Positions 46,801-64,000 are shown, counted from the first letter of the stretch. The stretch: 64,000 bases of DNA from Berghia stephanieae (GCA_034508935.3 CM067444.1:19480201-19544200); one strand, 5' to 3'. Translations and numbers: made by a program. Notes: generated by a model not told the origin, from the sequence alone.

Positions 46801-49800
46801 TTGTTACTGTTCTCAGCCCAGATGACAACAAAAAATTGAATCACAGTTTTGTCCATACAAACATACCATGATAAACTGGAACAAAAGTTGAAATGTAACA
46901 AAACTTACAACTCTGCATTTTGAAGAATACTCCTTTCTTCCAGTAGTGAAACCAATTTCCTGAAATAATTTTAGATAAAAATCGAATTACTGCTATATAA
47001 TTAAAAAATATCTTTTACTATAACGAAAAAACAAAACAAAAATAACAACAAAAACAAAAACAAAACGAAACAAAAAGAAAATACAAACCAAAAAATGATA
47101 ACATGCAAAGTAAAATATTTTTAAAAACCATATCATCCCCCCCAAAAAAATAAAAAAATAAAAAAAATAAAAGCAAACAAAATTTTTAAAAGCCCAAAAA
47201 ATAAAAGCAACGAAACATATGACTTAAAATAGTAGTACATAATTGTGGAATTCAACTGTGTTCTACCTAAAATGAAGAAAGAATGTCCGAAAACAGTCAA
47301 AGAGAAATGCTATGAAATTCCAGTTAATCACAGGTTATTTAATTTGGTATCCATGCTTTTAAATAAAAATAAGTGTATAAGAATGCAACACGATGCAGTA
47401 ACATCTCCTGTTATCCAAATACCTCTGATACCATCAATTTGACAAGACTACAAATTGTTTCAAATTATTGAACCCCAACAAAAGGGACTATTTATAATCA
47501 ATATAATGCCTAGTATATTTTACACAATAACGGGCACTAAAACTGTATTTGTCACTAGCCAGATATTATTATATAACTATTATTTCCCGTAAATTTCAAG
47601 TACATAATCGACTGCTTGAAACTGCTGAATATTAAAGTATAAAAAAAATGGAATATAACAGTACCACAAAAGAACAAAAGAAACAATTAAGGTTCAAACC
47701 CTAAAATATTTCCAGTGAAATAAAAAGTAATAATCACCTGACAAAAGCAGACATGATGTTTTTCATCATCTGGATAGATGTTGCTAAGGGAACTAACTCA
47801 CAGATTCTTGTAAATATCTCAAAATCTGTTATCGATTTGCTGGTCTGGGTGAGCAAATATTAGAAGAAAGCATAAAATAGTCAAATATCAAAATTAATGA
47901 GTGCAAAGATATTACGAGGGCTCTTTCACAATTCACCGAAAAATGCCTGTAAAATCTGCGTTTTTTATGCTATCAACAAAATTCTTGCACATGTTCATAC
48001 CTTGACTCGTCCTTCATTTCTCTACGTAACAGCCAAGTCTGTCGACACACTTCTGCCAACGCCGCACCATGGAATAGATACCCTCTCGGAAGAAATTTCC
48101 GTCAAGGTTTTGTAGCCATTTCCACACATGGTCAACAAGCTCTTCATCGACATCAAAGCGCTTTCCTGCCAGCTCACGTTTCAGTGGCACAAAGAGGTGA
48201 TAATCAGATGGTGCGAGGTCTGGACTGTGTGGTGGGTGTGGCAAAATCTCCCATCCATATTTCTCTAGCTAACCTTGCGTCACTCGTGCTGTGTGGGGTG
48301 TAGCGTTGTCCATGTTGCAAAATGACCTCGTTGGTCAACTGCCCTGGGCGCTTTCTGCGAATGGCCTCCCTAAGCTTGTCAAGAGTTTGGTAGTACCTTG
48401 CAGCATTGATTGTTTCTCCAGCTTGTAAGGTTTCGAACAGAATAACACCACGACTGTCCCGGAAAACAGTTCCCATTATTTTCTTTGCTGACCGCATGAC
48501 TTTGAATTTCTTTGCGACAGGTGAGGATGGATGTTTCCATGTCATCGAATCTTGCTTTGTTTCTGGGGTGCAATGGTGCAACCAAGTCTCATCACCGGTG
48601 ACTATGCTGTCAAGAAAAGTCACATCGTACCCTAGAAAGTCTCCGCCGGCGTTGGCAGTATGCCCGTGAACCCTGCGTGAGCTCTTGCTTCTTCTCAAAA
48701 GTTCCCTGCAGATGTCCAATCTTTGTTCTTTATGATTGTCTGTCAATTGCTTAGGAACCCATCTTGCGCTGACTTTTCTGTAGCCAAGTTCATCAAATAC
48801 AATTCTATGGGCAGAAGTTTCGAAATTTCAACTGCTTGCGATTTCATGAAGTTTCAACCTCCTGTCTTGACGAATAAGCTCATCAACTCGCTTCACATTG
48901 TCTTCTGACGTCGCAGTTATCGAACGCCCTCTCCTTTCCCTGTTTGTCAAGTCGGAATGGCCGGCTTCAAACAAATTACACCAGTGATAGACTTGTGTAC
49001 GGCTTATAACATGCTCACCATATACACTCTGAAGTTCTTTATGAATTTCAGTAGGATTCAGACTTTTGGCGTTCAAAAAATGTATGACAGCTCTGATTTC
49101 CTCCTTTGACCAAGTTTCAAGGTGGGCCGCCATCTTTAAAATCGTCTAGAAATTCATTGTGCAAAATGATGCACTTCATAATTTCTGGGAATATCCGTAA
49201 GGAAATAAGGAATATCATGTCGTTTACAGAATTAAAAAATCTCCACTGGTTGCTGAGCAATGGGCATTTTTCGGTTATTTCTGAAAGAGCCCTCGTATTT
49301 ACAATAAAAATGAAAATGCAGACAGTGGTTTCTGGTGTAAAATTATTTTTTAAAAACTACCGTAAATAAAATAAAAAGTTTGTATCTGAATAAATTCAAT
49401 CTCAAAGAACAACCTTAATTATTGATAGATTTTATTCCCTTTTTTCCTTTGTTCATTTGTCATTTATGTACCTTGAATAGACAAAAAGTTCTATTCTAAA
49501 CCAAATTCCATCTAGAAGAACTTTCTTGTTTATTGAGACATTTTCATTTTCTTTCTTCCATAATTTGTCGTTTCTCTTTGGCAACCAGTTGTTACAAATA
49601 CAGAATTATATCATTACACCATAATGAATTTGTCAAAAGAGCTGACATTATAAGCAATGACCTATTATATGATTCTTTAATTTCTTTGTAAACGAGTTAT
49701 TTTTATCGTGCCCAATAACACTATGAGCTTGCGATACAAAAGAATATGTATATTCCAACCCGCCGAGTATGATTATTAGATATTTCGTGGCCAAATTGTA

Positions 49801-51444
49801 TGGTAAAATTAGTACTTCTATTCATCATAATTTGAATCTTACTCCATCTCATTGAATGACAATTTGACCCAAAAAGAATAAATGTTAGATTTGAATTCAT
49901 GCACACAAAAAGATTATTTATAATTGCCAATCGGCTGTCTTTTACACCACATTTCACATGAATAAAATGTACACAAATATTCTGCAATCGTTGAATAAAT
50001 TTTTTTTTTAACTAAGAAATGATAGGGTTTTCATATGGGAGAGGTGGAATAAACTCTCTTCTCTTCTTAAATTTCAAGCAAAACAATGGTTAAAAGACAT
50101 ACAATTGTTACTTTGTGGATGATGTTATATTGGTGGTAGTTAATGAGAATGATTCCTTTTATGAGTTTTACAGTAATGACAACATTTTAAAGTCACGTCA
50201 GTGCCTTTTACAAAGAATATAATGGGATGCTTAAAAGGGAATAGATTAAGAACGGGTCATGAGACCACATTGTTATTCAGTGACAAACCTTGCTGTTTGT
50301 TATGGTACAGTCCTGAGAGCAGGAGATGAGATCAAGGAAAGGGTCGAAAGAATCCAGTTGTAAATATAGCCATAGGGTAATAAAATGGAAATAAGTGAGG
50401 GAAAGAGAAAGTATAATGAGTCAGATACAAAAAGGTCTGACTCATTGCACAGTTCATAAACTAATCTTAGTTTGTAGCAATCTTTAACTTCCCATTGAGG
50501 GTGTGTATGATATTTTTGAACGGACCTTGAATATGAAAAACCCATTAAAATCATCATAACAATGATACACAAAACACCCTCAAATTTTGTAAGCAGCTCT
50601 GATTGTATATTCTCACTTTGGGCATCAGTGACTATTTGCATCAAACGTGACATTTCTGTAATACAAAATATTTTAATATTTTAAAAATTTATTTTGGTTT
50701 GTGAAAATATGGCTAGAAAAGCTTGCAATAATTCTAAAGAAGGAACAAAATGGACAGCATTCTTAGCCAGAACTAGATCTAAGGAATGTGACAGACAGAG
50801 TCAGAGATGTAAAATATTGGATAGAGATAGTTACTCAAAAGTACTGAGCAATAAAATGACAAAGCTAACGGATGTGACTGCTCCTTTTAAAAGATAAAAA
50901 CCTAATAGTAATACGGTTCAACAGTTGTAACATCATTTCCCTCATAATGACACATAGTAACTGGTTCTAAGCTATCGGAACAATGGCAGAAACCATTATC
51001 TCCATTACTGCCCTTATGAAATATTTCTTCGACAAGCAAAAAAGTGAATCCAGAGGAGATCAACATTATAAATCTGATCATGTTTTGATTTTTATATATT
51101 CTGATAACATAACATGTGAAAAAGTTCTAGCCAGCATGAAGAATAAAAAGTACTGATTTTCTTTGTTTAGAACCAAGCTGCTGGTTTTCTACACATGAGA
51201 CATAAAATAACAAAGTGAAGAAATCACAATGCCAGGGGTCTTCTTGAAAAGATCAAAGTGACAAATGTTCATACCCATCATTTCAGATTTGTATAATACA
51301 ACGATCAATAACCTAATTTAGAAGAGTAGAAATGAGTTTAAATAAGAAATATATTACAAACAATGCTCACATATTTTGAAAAGTGAGTAAATCAGAATTT
51401 AAATGAGTCAACAAACCTGAATTTTCAGACCCGAGGGACAACAT
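36240..51444 (-). CDS. Gene 2: HEAT-like helical protein with charged nuclear-type tail (12 exons, ~673 aa)
   Basis: Minus-strand exons in order: 51444-51417, 50655-50526, 47839-47738, 46959-46909, 46117-46039, 44384-44268, 44000-43915, 43504-43361, 42077-41969, 40164-39985, 39016-38837, 37055-36240. All junctions are GT-AG and in phase. The start ATG (51444) follows an in-frame TGA. Residues 1 to ~340 are amphipathic-helical, solenoid-like (KLVSLLEERSILQN, VLFEEKIIDIFSKFRPRI, LIEEATPLASVFIDLFL, QLYSWLNFDLPDRAIKIALL, PPLFLPWLRTYW). From about residue 342 it is acidic and basic low-complexity sequence with KKRKRS and KRRK clusters suggesting nuclear location. Family not recognised. Comparison from memory with condensin, cohesin, Integrator, NELF-B, FANCI, CENP-I and FIRRM gave no convincing match. 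Divergent from ACTR6, convergent with gene 1. Confidence 0.78.
37160..37460. repeat. Dispersed repeat H, copy 2
   Basis: Same block order as 9030-9610 without the poly-C/A expansions; starts GGAACGTTTCGGGCTCAAAA. Confidence 0.65.
37711..37848 (-). CDS. Candidate alternative first exon of gene 2
   Basis: ATG (37848) opens 46 codons (MPEVFLDRSCDLLLTL... to CYGEEN) up to a good donor AAT|gtgagg. Phase 0 matches the last exon of gene 2 (37055), giving a possible 317-residue isoform holding only the charged tail. The DNA upstream (37850-38270) is less AT-rich than its surroundings and has CpGs, as a promoter might. Confidence 0.45.
38837..39016 (-). CDS. Gene 2 exon 11
   Basis: 180 bases, acceptor ttttttag, donor TCAGTG|gtgagt, phase 0. 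Begins IFPESTVDIDSDGSYSG; acidic at its end. Confidence 0.8.
39985..40164 (-). CDS. Gene 2 exon 10
   Basis: 180 bases, acceptor ttatcag, donor ATGGCG|gtaatt, phase 0. Encodes PPLFLPWLRTYWKNAND and FLLDLNTDDVLDPLIDVLQM, the last helical block. Confidence 0.82.
40922..41228 (+). mobile_element. SINE A, full copy
   Basis: Near-consensus from head (CTCTAGTGGTATGACACTCG) to tail (ATTACGCTATATAAAACC). Confidence 0.9.
41538..41960. repeat. AAT array plus dispersed repeat
   Basis: (AAT)n at 41538-41581 is followed by a repeat-like stretch (TATAGAGCACTTTATGTCGA, GGAAGGAAGTTCCAAATTGT). It looks like a dispersed element, but only one copy lies in this window. Confidence 0.5.
41969..42077 (-). CDS. Gene 2 exon 9
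   Basis: 109 bases, acceptor atttcag, donor TTGAA|gtaagt, restores phase 0. Encodes VLSQQSTDWSNADYLL and LLKKWQRLAAVSDLIE. Confidence 0.83.
42113..42380 (-). mobile_element. SINE A copy, small deletion in the head
   Basis: The body and tail are complete. The block between the ACTCAACTATGCG and GAGTGTCATACC motifs, which carries box B, is missing. Confidence 0.85.
43058..43107. repeat. Poly-A tract
   Basis: About 50 A residues, then A/G-rich sequence. Confidence 0.95.
43361..43504 (-). CDS. Gene 2 exon 8
   Basis: 144 bases, acceptor ttcag, donor CTCAG|gtgagg. Encodes QLYSWLNFDLPDRAIKIALL and ECHGKEGVELVEPIL. Confidence 0.85.
43740..43831. repeat. (AAT)n microsatellite
   Basis: Pure AAT triplets in intron 7 of gene 2. 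Confidence 0.98.
43915..44000 (-). CDS. Gene 2 exon 7
   Basis: 86 bases, acceptor gtttccag, donor CATGG|gtatga, leaves phase 2. Encodes LFGKWHPKLIEEATPLASVF. Confidence 0.82.
44268..44384 (-). CDS. Gene 2 exon 6, 5' edge inside a hAT-like element
   Basis: 117 bases if the acceptor is tctcatcag at 44385, which is phase-compatible with exon 5; donor GCGGTG|gtaggg. It encodes GLKIRVLFEEKIIDIFSKF. The first codons fall within the terminal repeat of the element at 44371-44798, so the acceptor and about six codons may be element-derived. Another acceptor, ATACCAG, would change phase. Confidence 0.65.
44371..44798. mobile_element. ~430-bp hAT-like non-autonomous element
   Basis: Inverted ends GAGCTGCCAACC (left) and GGTTGGCAGCTCTG (right), with TGGTATCA repeated at both outer edges (44363-44370 and 44799-44806), an 8-bp duplication as hAT elements make. 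The interior carries several GGGTACAATC-like blocks and no transposase. If the termini are read as CAG...CTG, the shared target is 6 bp. Confidence 0.7.
45405..45735 (+). mobile_element. SINE C interrupted by the 194-bp MITE
   Basis: SINE C body (45405-45480) and tail (45670-45735, GGATAAACTC...AAAGGACTACTTTTTA) are separated by the element at 45481-45672. Confidence 0.75.
45481..45672. mobile_element. 194-bp MITE-like element, copy 2
   Basis: About 80-85% like 1571-1764 by eye (TGCTTGGCTAAGAAGCTCA, ACTCATAAACACGGATGGCA, AGAGTGACGTCATCT). The terminal repeats are less perfect. Confidence 0.75.
46039..46117 (-). CDS. Gene 2 exon 5
   Basis: 79 bases, acceptor ctttttcag, donor TCACAG|gtaatt, restores phase 0. 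Encodes LECVKRFWSLCSRQQNVVSS. Confidence 0.8.
46225..46310. mobile_element. SINE-type tail fragment
   Basis: GTACCTTGAGGCTTAGGCGA then AAGGCGCTATATACATTC resembles a SINE 3' tail with a microsatellite end, distinct from family A. Confidence 0.45.
46909..46959 (-). CDS. Gene 2 exon 4
   Basis: 51 bases, acceptor ttatttcag, donor GAGTT|gtaagt, phase 2 to phase 2. Encodes KLVSLLEERSILQNAE. Confidence 0.78.
47738..47839 (-). CDS. Gene 2 exon 3
   Basis: 102 bases, acceptor cagaccag, donor GTCAG|gtgatt. Encodes SITDFEIFTRICELVPLATS then IQMMKNIMSAFVR. The acceptor five bases upstream (cccag) is the alternative but does not fit the phase of exon 2. Confidence 0.75.
47925..49295 (-). mobile_element. 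mariner transposon in intron 2 of gene 2
   Basis: 1371 bp with inverted ends CGAGGGCTCTTTCA and TA on both sides (47923-47924, 49296-49297). It encodes on the minus strand a mariner transposase: an N-terminal helix-turn-helix region (ISRTQVYHWCNLFEAGHSDL), WVPKQLTDNHKEQRLDIC, then catalytic GDETWLHH, DNATPHTA and SPDLAPSDYHLF, with 34 residues between the second and third Asp (D34D). The frame is broken by a TGA near 48829, a one-base shift near 48320 and a TAG shortly after, so the copy cannot encode an intact protein. Confidence 0.95.
48014..49133 (-). pseudogene. Broken mariner transposase gene
   Basis: Starts MAAHLETWSKEEIRAVIHFL at 49133 and ends near 48014 (VDRLGCYVEK). All three catalytic Asp are visible, in two frames, with two stops and one frameshift. 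Typical mariner length of about 345 codons. Confidence 0.93.
49298..50525. other. Intron sequence, nothing recognised
   Basis: AT-rich intron DNA between the mariner and exon 2 of gene 2. No repeat family or splice-flanked frame was found. Confidence 0.5.
50526..50655 (-). CDS. Gene 2 exon 2
   Basis: 130 bases, acceptor attacag, donor TCAAG|gtccgt chosen because it gives the phase needed by exon 3. Other donors in this exon leave the wrong phase. Encodes MSRLMQIVTDAQSENIQ and a hydrophobic CIIVMMILMGF stretch. Confidence 0.7.
51417..51444 (-). CDS. Gene 2 exon 1, coding part
   Basis: ATG to donor ATTCAG|gtttgt, nine codons plus one base (MLSLGSENS). An in-frame TGA lies three codons upstream. 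An acceptor-like ctgtttcag at about 51521 suggests a further upstream 5'UTR exon. Confidence 0.6.
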
Positions 51445-52516
51445 TTTGATTCACTGTGAACTTTATCTTCTTTAAATTGTGATAAAATATTATTTCTTTA
51501 TCTCGAAGTCCAATCCCACTGAAACAGAATAAGAATAATATTTAAAATAAAAATATATATAAATTAATACTAATCTGCTTAACCAATCATCAACAATCTT
51601 CAAATATTTCTCTTGTCATTTCCATACACGTGCACGGTGCTCTGTTGGCAACCCTTGCTTTTCTAAAACTCCTTAGATAAACAGAAATAGCATCATATGT
51701 GTACTACTACTACAAATAAAAATAATGATGATAATTCTGCAAACAGTGTGGTAGCCTCCCTTCAATTATTTATATCAAATGTTATCTTCCGTTTTTCACA
51801 GCACAGATGTTCTTTTTTAAAACTTTATTTCAAAGGGCATTCAGTCAATAAGGTGTTGTGATCACAATTCTACATCAAATTAAAAGCTATTCCCATTCAT
51901 TCATGTTTTATAAGACAGACTGAAAGAAAAATGACTAACTCTCATGTTCAAAATGACAAACAAAATGACAGCCATCTCGCCGGAACAACTAGACATACAA
52001 CAAAATTCATGCATTCATCATTAAAAACCCCCCACTAAAACAGCAATCTACAAACTGAGGTTTTTTAACATGGAAGTGTCAATTTCCAAGGAGTGAGTCT
52101 TTGGTAGTTGATGGTTCATTAATTACCAAGGAGTCAAATTGGAACTCTTCAGATACATGCAGTGATTTCAGTCAAGTCTCAATTCGCTTGCATACGAATC
52201 TCGAACCTCGTCACTTTCTTCCTATCATTCATTTGTTATCAATCATGGAACGTTGGAGTCTACACTTGTCAGCATTTGTTTTTAATTTTTATAATTCATG
52301 GAATTTCAAGATAAGTTAAAATCAAATCAAAACAAAGATTATTGTTGTTATCGGATCCAAACTTCAGATTGAGCGGAAAAAACATTAAATGAATTGGCAA
52401 ATTGCTGTCAATTCACGCATAAGATTTGCACAACAACATCAGTCCATGGGAGTTATTAATAGTAAATAGTTGACAATTTACCAACTGGTATGGGTCGTGA
52501 CAAAAAGAGGAAATAT

Positions 52517-52595
<79 letters not shown>

Positions 52596-52817
52596 AATAA
52601 AATCAGTCTAAGAAAGAAAGAAATTAAAAAATCCGCTGTGACGAAATTTCGTTATCCCCAGACACATATTTGAAACTCCACTCTTTTAAACAATTATCCA
52701 CATTCCAGAATATGAAATGTTTCCAAATGCACATAGAAATAAGGAAAGTTAATAAAATATCTATAAAAACATAAAATTAACCAAGATTAGATCAGTTGTT
52801 ACTACATATACACAATA
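51445..52817. other. Intergenic region between divergent gene 2 and ACTR6, left part
   Basis: No gene. Contains (GA)n at 52522-52586. Confidence 0.5.
52522..52586. repeat. (GA)n microsatellite
   Basis: About 30 AG units. Confidence 0.97.
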
Positions 52818-53000
52818 TGCGTCGACTTCGAAGTGGGTGTCATGGCCGAATGGTTTAGTCGTCTGCCCTGGAAGTTTTACCAGAATCGACGGTGTGGGTT
52901 CGAATCCTGGTACCGCCACTTAAAAAAAAAAAAAATTCCGTCTTCTTTTTTCAGAACGTTGCAAGGGATAAATGTCCCATCCATCCTCCCCCCCCCCCTC
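52818..53000 (+). mobile_element. tRNA-like SINE (class II head), left arm of an inverted pair
   Basis: TGGCCGAATGGTTTAGTCGT resembles the D-arm of Ser/Leu tRNAs and GGGTTCGAATCC is box B. The T-stem and acceptor do not pair well, so this is a SINE head rather than a tRNA gene. Mirrored at 53330-53530. Confidence 0.75.
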
Positions 53001-53269
53001 TTTTTTTTTTTTTTGTGCGAGTCTATTCTTTTCTCCTTTTTGTTTGGCCTTTTGTTCTGTTTCTGAGTCTAAGTCTAAGCATGAATTTCTTAAATTGTTT
53101 TATTAAAAAAAAAAAAATTGTTTGTTTTTTTCTCCTCTATCTGACCATTTGGTCGTTCTCTGAATATTTCTGTTTGTTTACTTTTTAATTATTTATTCTT
53201 TTTAGACACTTTTTGAGATCGGAGTGGGGACGAATATGACAATTTTCTATACTAGAAACTAGAAAGGAA

Positions 53270-53276
53270 CCAAGAG

Positions 53277-53318
<42 letters not shown>
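53270..53318. repeat. (GA)n microsatellite
   Basis: Short AG array between the SINE arms. Confidence 0.95.
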
Positions 53319-53322
<4 letters not shown>

Positions 53323-53329
53323 AAAAAAA

Positions 53330-53530
53330 AAAGAGATGGGGGGAGGATGGATGGGACATTTATTCATTTATCCCTTGCCCTTGCAACTAACGTTCTGTAA
53401 AAAGAAGACGGAATTATAAAAAAAAAAAAAAGTGGCGGAACCAGGATTTGAACCCGCAACGTCGATTCTGGTAAAACTTCCAGGGCAGACGACTAAACCA
53501 TTCGGCCATGACACCCACTTCGAAGTCGAT
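53330..53530 (-). mobile_element. tRNA-like SINE (class II head), right arm of the inverted pair
   Basis: Inverted copy of 52818-53000, including the unique flank CGACTTCGAAGT and the body ATGTCCCATCCATCC; about 90% identical by eye. The spacer is about 330 bp. Confidence 0.8.
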
Positions 53531-53579
53531 CGGATAATGACAGCCTAAAAAAATCAGCTGTCACTGTCACTTTCCTAAC

Positions 53580-53770
53580 TATCGGAAAGTGAGTGGAGCA
53601 GGCACTTATGTTGGTAACAACAAGATATGAAGTGAGTAGAAAAGTGCCAGAAGACAATAGAGAATAAAAAATTTTTTCGCGGCGGTGGTGGGGTTTGAAC
53701 CTGCGACCTTATTGGTACGACAACTCCGCCTGGCAGTGAGAGCGTGGCTCTACCGTGTGAGCTATCCACG
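53580..53770 (-). mobile_element. Second tRNA-like SINE head with duplicated body
   Basis: On the minus strand it begins GTGGATAGCTCACACGGTAG and has box B CAGGTTCAAACCC. Its body (53580-53706) is repeated at 53981-54109. Confidence 0.7.
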
Positions 53771-53980
53771 AACACAAAAATATTCGTTTCAAACCCAAAG
53801 TCATTTCTAGATCCCTCTCTCACCCACTTCTTGAGATCGCCGATTCGTTCGCCACCATCGCGAAGAAATTTTGACCAGCAGTTAAGCTTAATAGCCAATA
53901 TTTCATCACAAACATATAACATAGAAACGATTGAGACATTGAGTATGCTCCGGTGTATGGGGTGAATTTTTTAATTCAGA

Positions 53981-54109
53981 AAAGTGAGTGGAGCAGGCAC
54001 TTATGTTGGTAACAACAAGATATGAAGTGAGTAGAAAAGTGCCAGAAGACAATAGAGAATAAAATTTTTTTCGCGGCGGTGGTGGGGTTTGAACCTGCGA
54101 CCTTATTGT
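53981..54109 (-). repeat. 128-bp direct repeat of 53580-53706
   Basis: Nearly identical, from AAGTGAGTGGAGCAGGCACT through GGTTTGAACCTGCGACCTTA; differs by about two bases in an A/T run. The head is truncated here. Confidence 0.9.
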
Positions 54110-54688
54110 CTAACTCTAGGCCTCGGCAGGCCACATTATACATATGGGGAACGAAACAACGGTAAAGTTAATCCGTTCGGCAGGGACCACATCTTTTCCT
54201 TGATGACAGTCTCATATTCTAACAAATGCGGGGGCTAGACTTGCCTTGAAATTAGTTGTAATGAAATTACTTACCTAAGTTTGATCAAGGTTTGTTGTGG
54301 CCGTAATAAAAAGTGAAAGTAGATCAGCATGTTTGGGGATGGGTGGTAATTAATTTCTGTACTCAGCACTTATATAGTCACCAGGCTAGTGTAGTTATAA
54401 ATAAGTACAATTGGGTTTAGGAATGGTTAGGTAAGGGTAACGTTTGATTTAACCTACATTATTGTGTCTATCAGTTATTGTGCTTGATGTTTAAAATTTT
54501 ATAATTCTCTTTTAAAATATTTTTTCGTGAAAAAAGGAATTTACTGTCGGGTTATTTAAAATTATCTAATACTCGAAAAAAATTATTTTAGTATTGGAAC
54601 CTACCCAAAATTGTTGATCACTCTTCAATGCACAATCAAATGGACACATTTGGTCACCCGGCGGCTAACTAAAACTAAACACCTGAGA
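54110..54688. promoter_or_regulatory. ACTR6 promoter/5'UTR region
   Basis: No repeat was recognised after 54110. The ATG at 54689 has the context GAGAATGG. No specific promoter element can be placed. Confidence 0.3.
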
Positions 54689-62546
<7,858 letters not shown>

Positions 62547-62911
62547 GTGAGAATACTTTTGCTATTTGCATAATCGGTATAGTTGCTTTAGTTTTTAATT
62601 CTGTAATGAATTGGTATGTTCTGTATAATTATTAGGCTGATGGTGGTAATATTTATTCATAATAATTGATCTGATTGCATTGTTGTAGCCAAAGTGTGTG
62701 TATTTATACGAGGTGGTTTAAGTTGTGTTAAATAGAAGAGAAAAAACCAAACCGGGGATATCTTTTTAAGTTTTCGTTGAAATCAAGGTTTTGTTGGATT
62801 CATGGAGCATAGTATTGTTATAATCTATATCCCTCATGGTGAGGTTTCTGTCCTGTGTCAGGGTTGAATGAATCTATTGATATTATTTGTAAAAAGAAAT
62901 TCTATACAGTT

Positions 62912-64000
62912 CTTCTTCTTCTAGGTTCCATGCCTGGTCCAGGCTTCGGATACTGCATGAATTATCTCTCTCCATTCCTCCCTGTCTCTTGCTTTTTCAA
63001 ACAGCTCTTGGATTGTTAGGTTGGTGAAGCCCTTCAGTTGGTCTATGAGTGTTTTTCTTTGTCTCCCCCGGGCGCGTTTACCAGGTATTTTTCCACAACT
63101 TGCCAGGTATTCATTCTTATCTTTCCTTACTATGTGTCCGAAAAAGGATAGTTGTCGATCCACTATTAAGGGCATTAGTTTCCTTTGTTGGTATGTTTGT
63201 TTTAGCACTTCTTCGTTCGTTTTGTGTGCAGTATACGATATTCTCTGCATCCTTCTCAAGCACCACATTTCAAAAGCTTCAATGTTCTTTTGTGTTTCTG
63301 CATTTGTAGTCCAGCTTTCGCATCCGTATAACAAGATTGGCCACACGTAGCACTTCAAGACTCGGAATCTAATCCCGAACGACATCTGTTTGTTTTTCAA
63401 AATGTTTCCCAGGTCCATGAAGGCCTGTTTGGCTTGAGTTATTCTTGCTCGTATGTCTCGGTTACATCTTCCATCTGTTGTCACTATTGAACCTAGGTAT
63501 TTAATTTAAAACTTTCTACGTTGGTAAGTTGCTCGCCGTGAATCGTTATATTGCAGGTGTTGTTGTTTTCGGGGTTTTTCTGTATTACCATGCATTCCGT
63601 TTTGGTGATATTCACTTCCATTCCCTTGGCTTCACTATCTACTACCACTTTGTCAACAATCTTTTGAAGTTGGATTTCTGATGTTGCAATGAGTACCGTA
63701 TCGTCTGCGTATCTTATATTATTTATGTTGTGACCTCCTACTTTTATTCCCTCCATATTATTTATGCCCCTCATGATTGTTTCTTGGTATAGATTAAACA
63801 GATCTGGTGAGGCAACACACCCTTGACGGACTCCTTTCTTAATAGGAATGGAATTTCCTGTAGAGTTTCCGATTTTGATAGATGCCTGCTGGGTGTAGTA
63901 TAATGTTTGCATGAGTCTGAGGTCTTTCTCATCAGCGCCAATGGAGTGCAGTTGTTTTAGTATTTCTTCGTGGCGTACTCTATCAAAAGCTTTTTTGTAG
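62912..64000 (-). mobile_element. LINE (non-LTR) reverse transcriptase 3' half, antisense in ACTR6 intron 8
   Basis: Reads GVRQGCVASPDLFNLY, catalytic IRYADDTVLIA, thumb LKCYVWPILLYGCESWTT and FGHIVRKDKNE to a stop near 62921, with a short GAA-type tail. One frameshift separates the two frames, close to the YLGSIVTTDG block near 63485; otherwise it is open, so fairly young. The 5' part lies beyond the window. Probably RTE-like; the clade is not certain. Confidence 0.92.

Noticed and set aside
36240-51444. Naming gene 2 as a condensin, FANCI, NELF-B or Integrator subunit
   Set aside because: No block of sequence matched these families convincingly when compared from memory.

Overview
The window is nuclear DNA of an intron-rich invertebrate animal. 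Evidence: spliced genes with GT-AG introns of about 0.4-6 kb, AT-rich non-coding DNA, very many microsatellites (TTA, GA, TA, TCTA/CCAT), several tRNA-derived SINE families, a mariner, pogo-like and hAT-like DNA elements, and non-LTR (LINE) remnants. A marine lophotrochozoan or invertebrate deuterostome would fit, but the sequence does not settle the phylum. No retrovirus, LTR element, Polinton or other capsid-bearing element was recognised.

Three protein genes were rebuilt by splice site and reading phase. (1) Plus strand, 3081-24460: 12 exons, complete, about 1182 residues. It is a disordered Ser/Asp/Lys-rich protein with acidic D-[IL]-F motifs at the N terminus and three Trp-anchored basic motifs about 30 residues apart near the C terminus. 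(2) Minus strand, 51444-36240: 12 exons, about 673 residues. It has a helical, HEAT-like front and a long charged, probably nuclear tail, and a candidate alternative first exon lies at 37848-37711. Neither protein could be named. (3) Plus strand, 54689 to beyond 62546: eight exons of ACTR6 (actin-related protein 6, a subunit of the SWR1/SRCAP H2A.Z-exchange complex), running off the right edge as far as exons could be found.

Layout: 1-3080 is repeat-rich upstream DNA with a ~540-bp palindrome and a 36-bp minisatellite. 3.1-24.5 kb is gene 1, its introns full of SINEs, foldback elements and microsatellites. 24.5-36.2 kb lies between the convergent genes 1 and 2 and is packed with copies, all on the plus strand, of a ~525-bp retroposon (here called family F); it also holds a pogo-like element sitting inside a SINE. 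36.2-51.4 kb is gene 2, with a mariner in its second intron and a hAT-like element touching one exon. 51.4-54.7 kb separates the divergent gene 2 and ACTR6. 54.7-64 kb is ACTR6, with LINE remnants, SINEs and short DNA elements in its introns.

The most unusual observations are family F (target-site duplications, an AAAC tail, a 3' hairpin, no visible pol III promoter), the hAT-like insertion that may supply a splice acceptor and codons to gene 2, the in-phase alternative first exon of gene 2, the periodic Trp motifs of gene 1, and several large inverted duplications.
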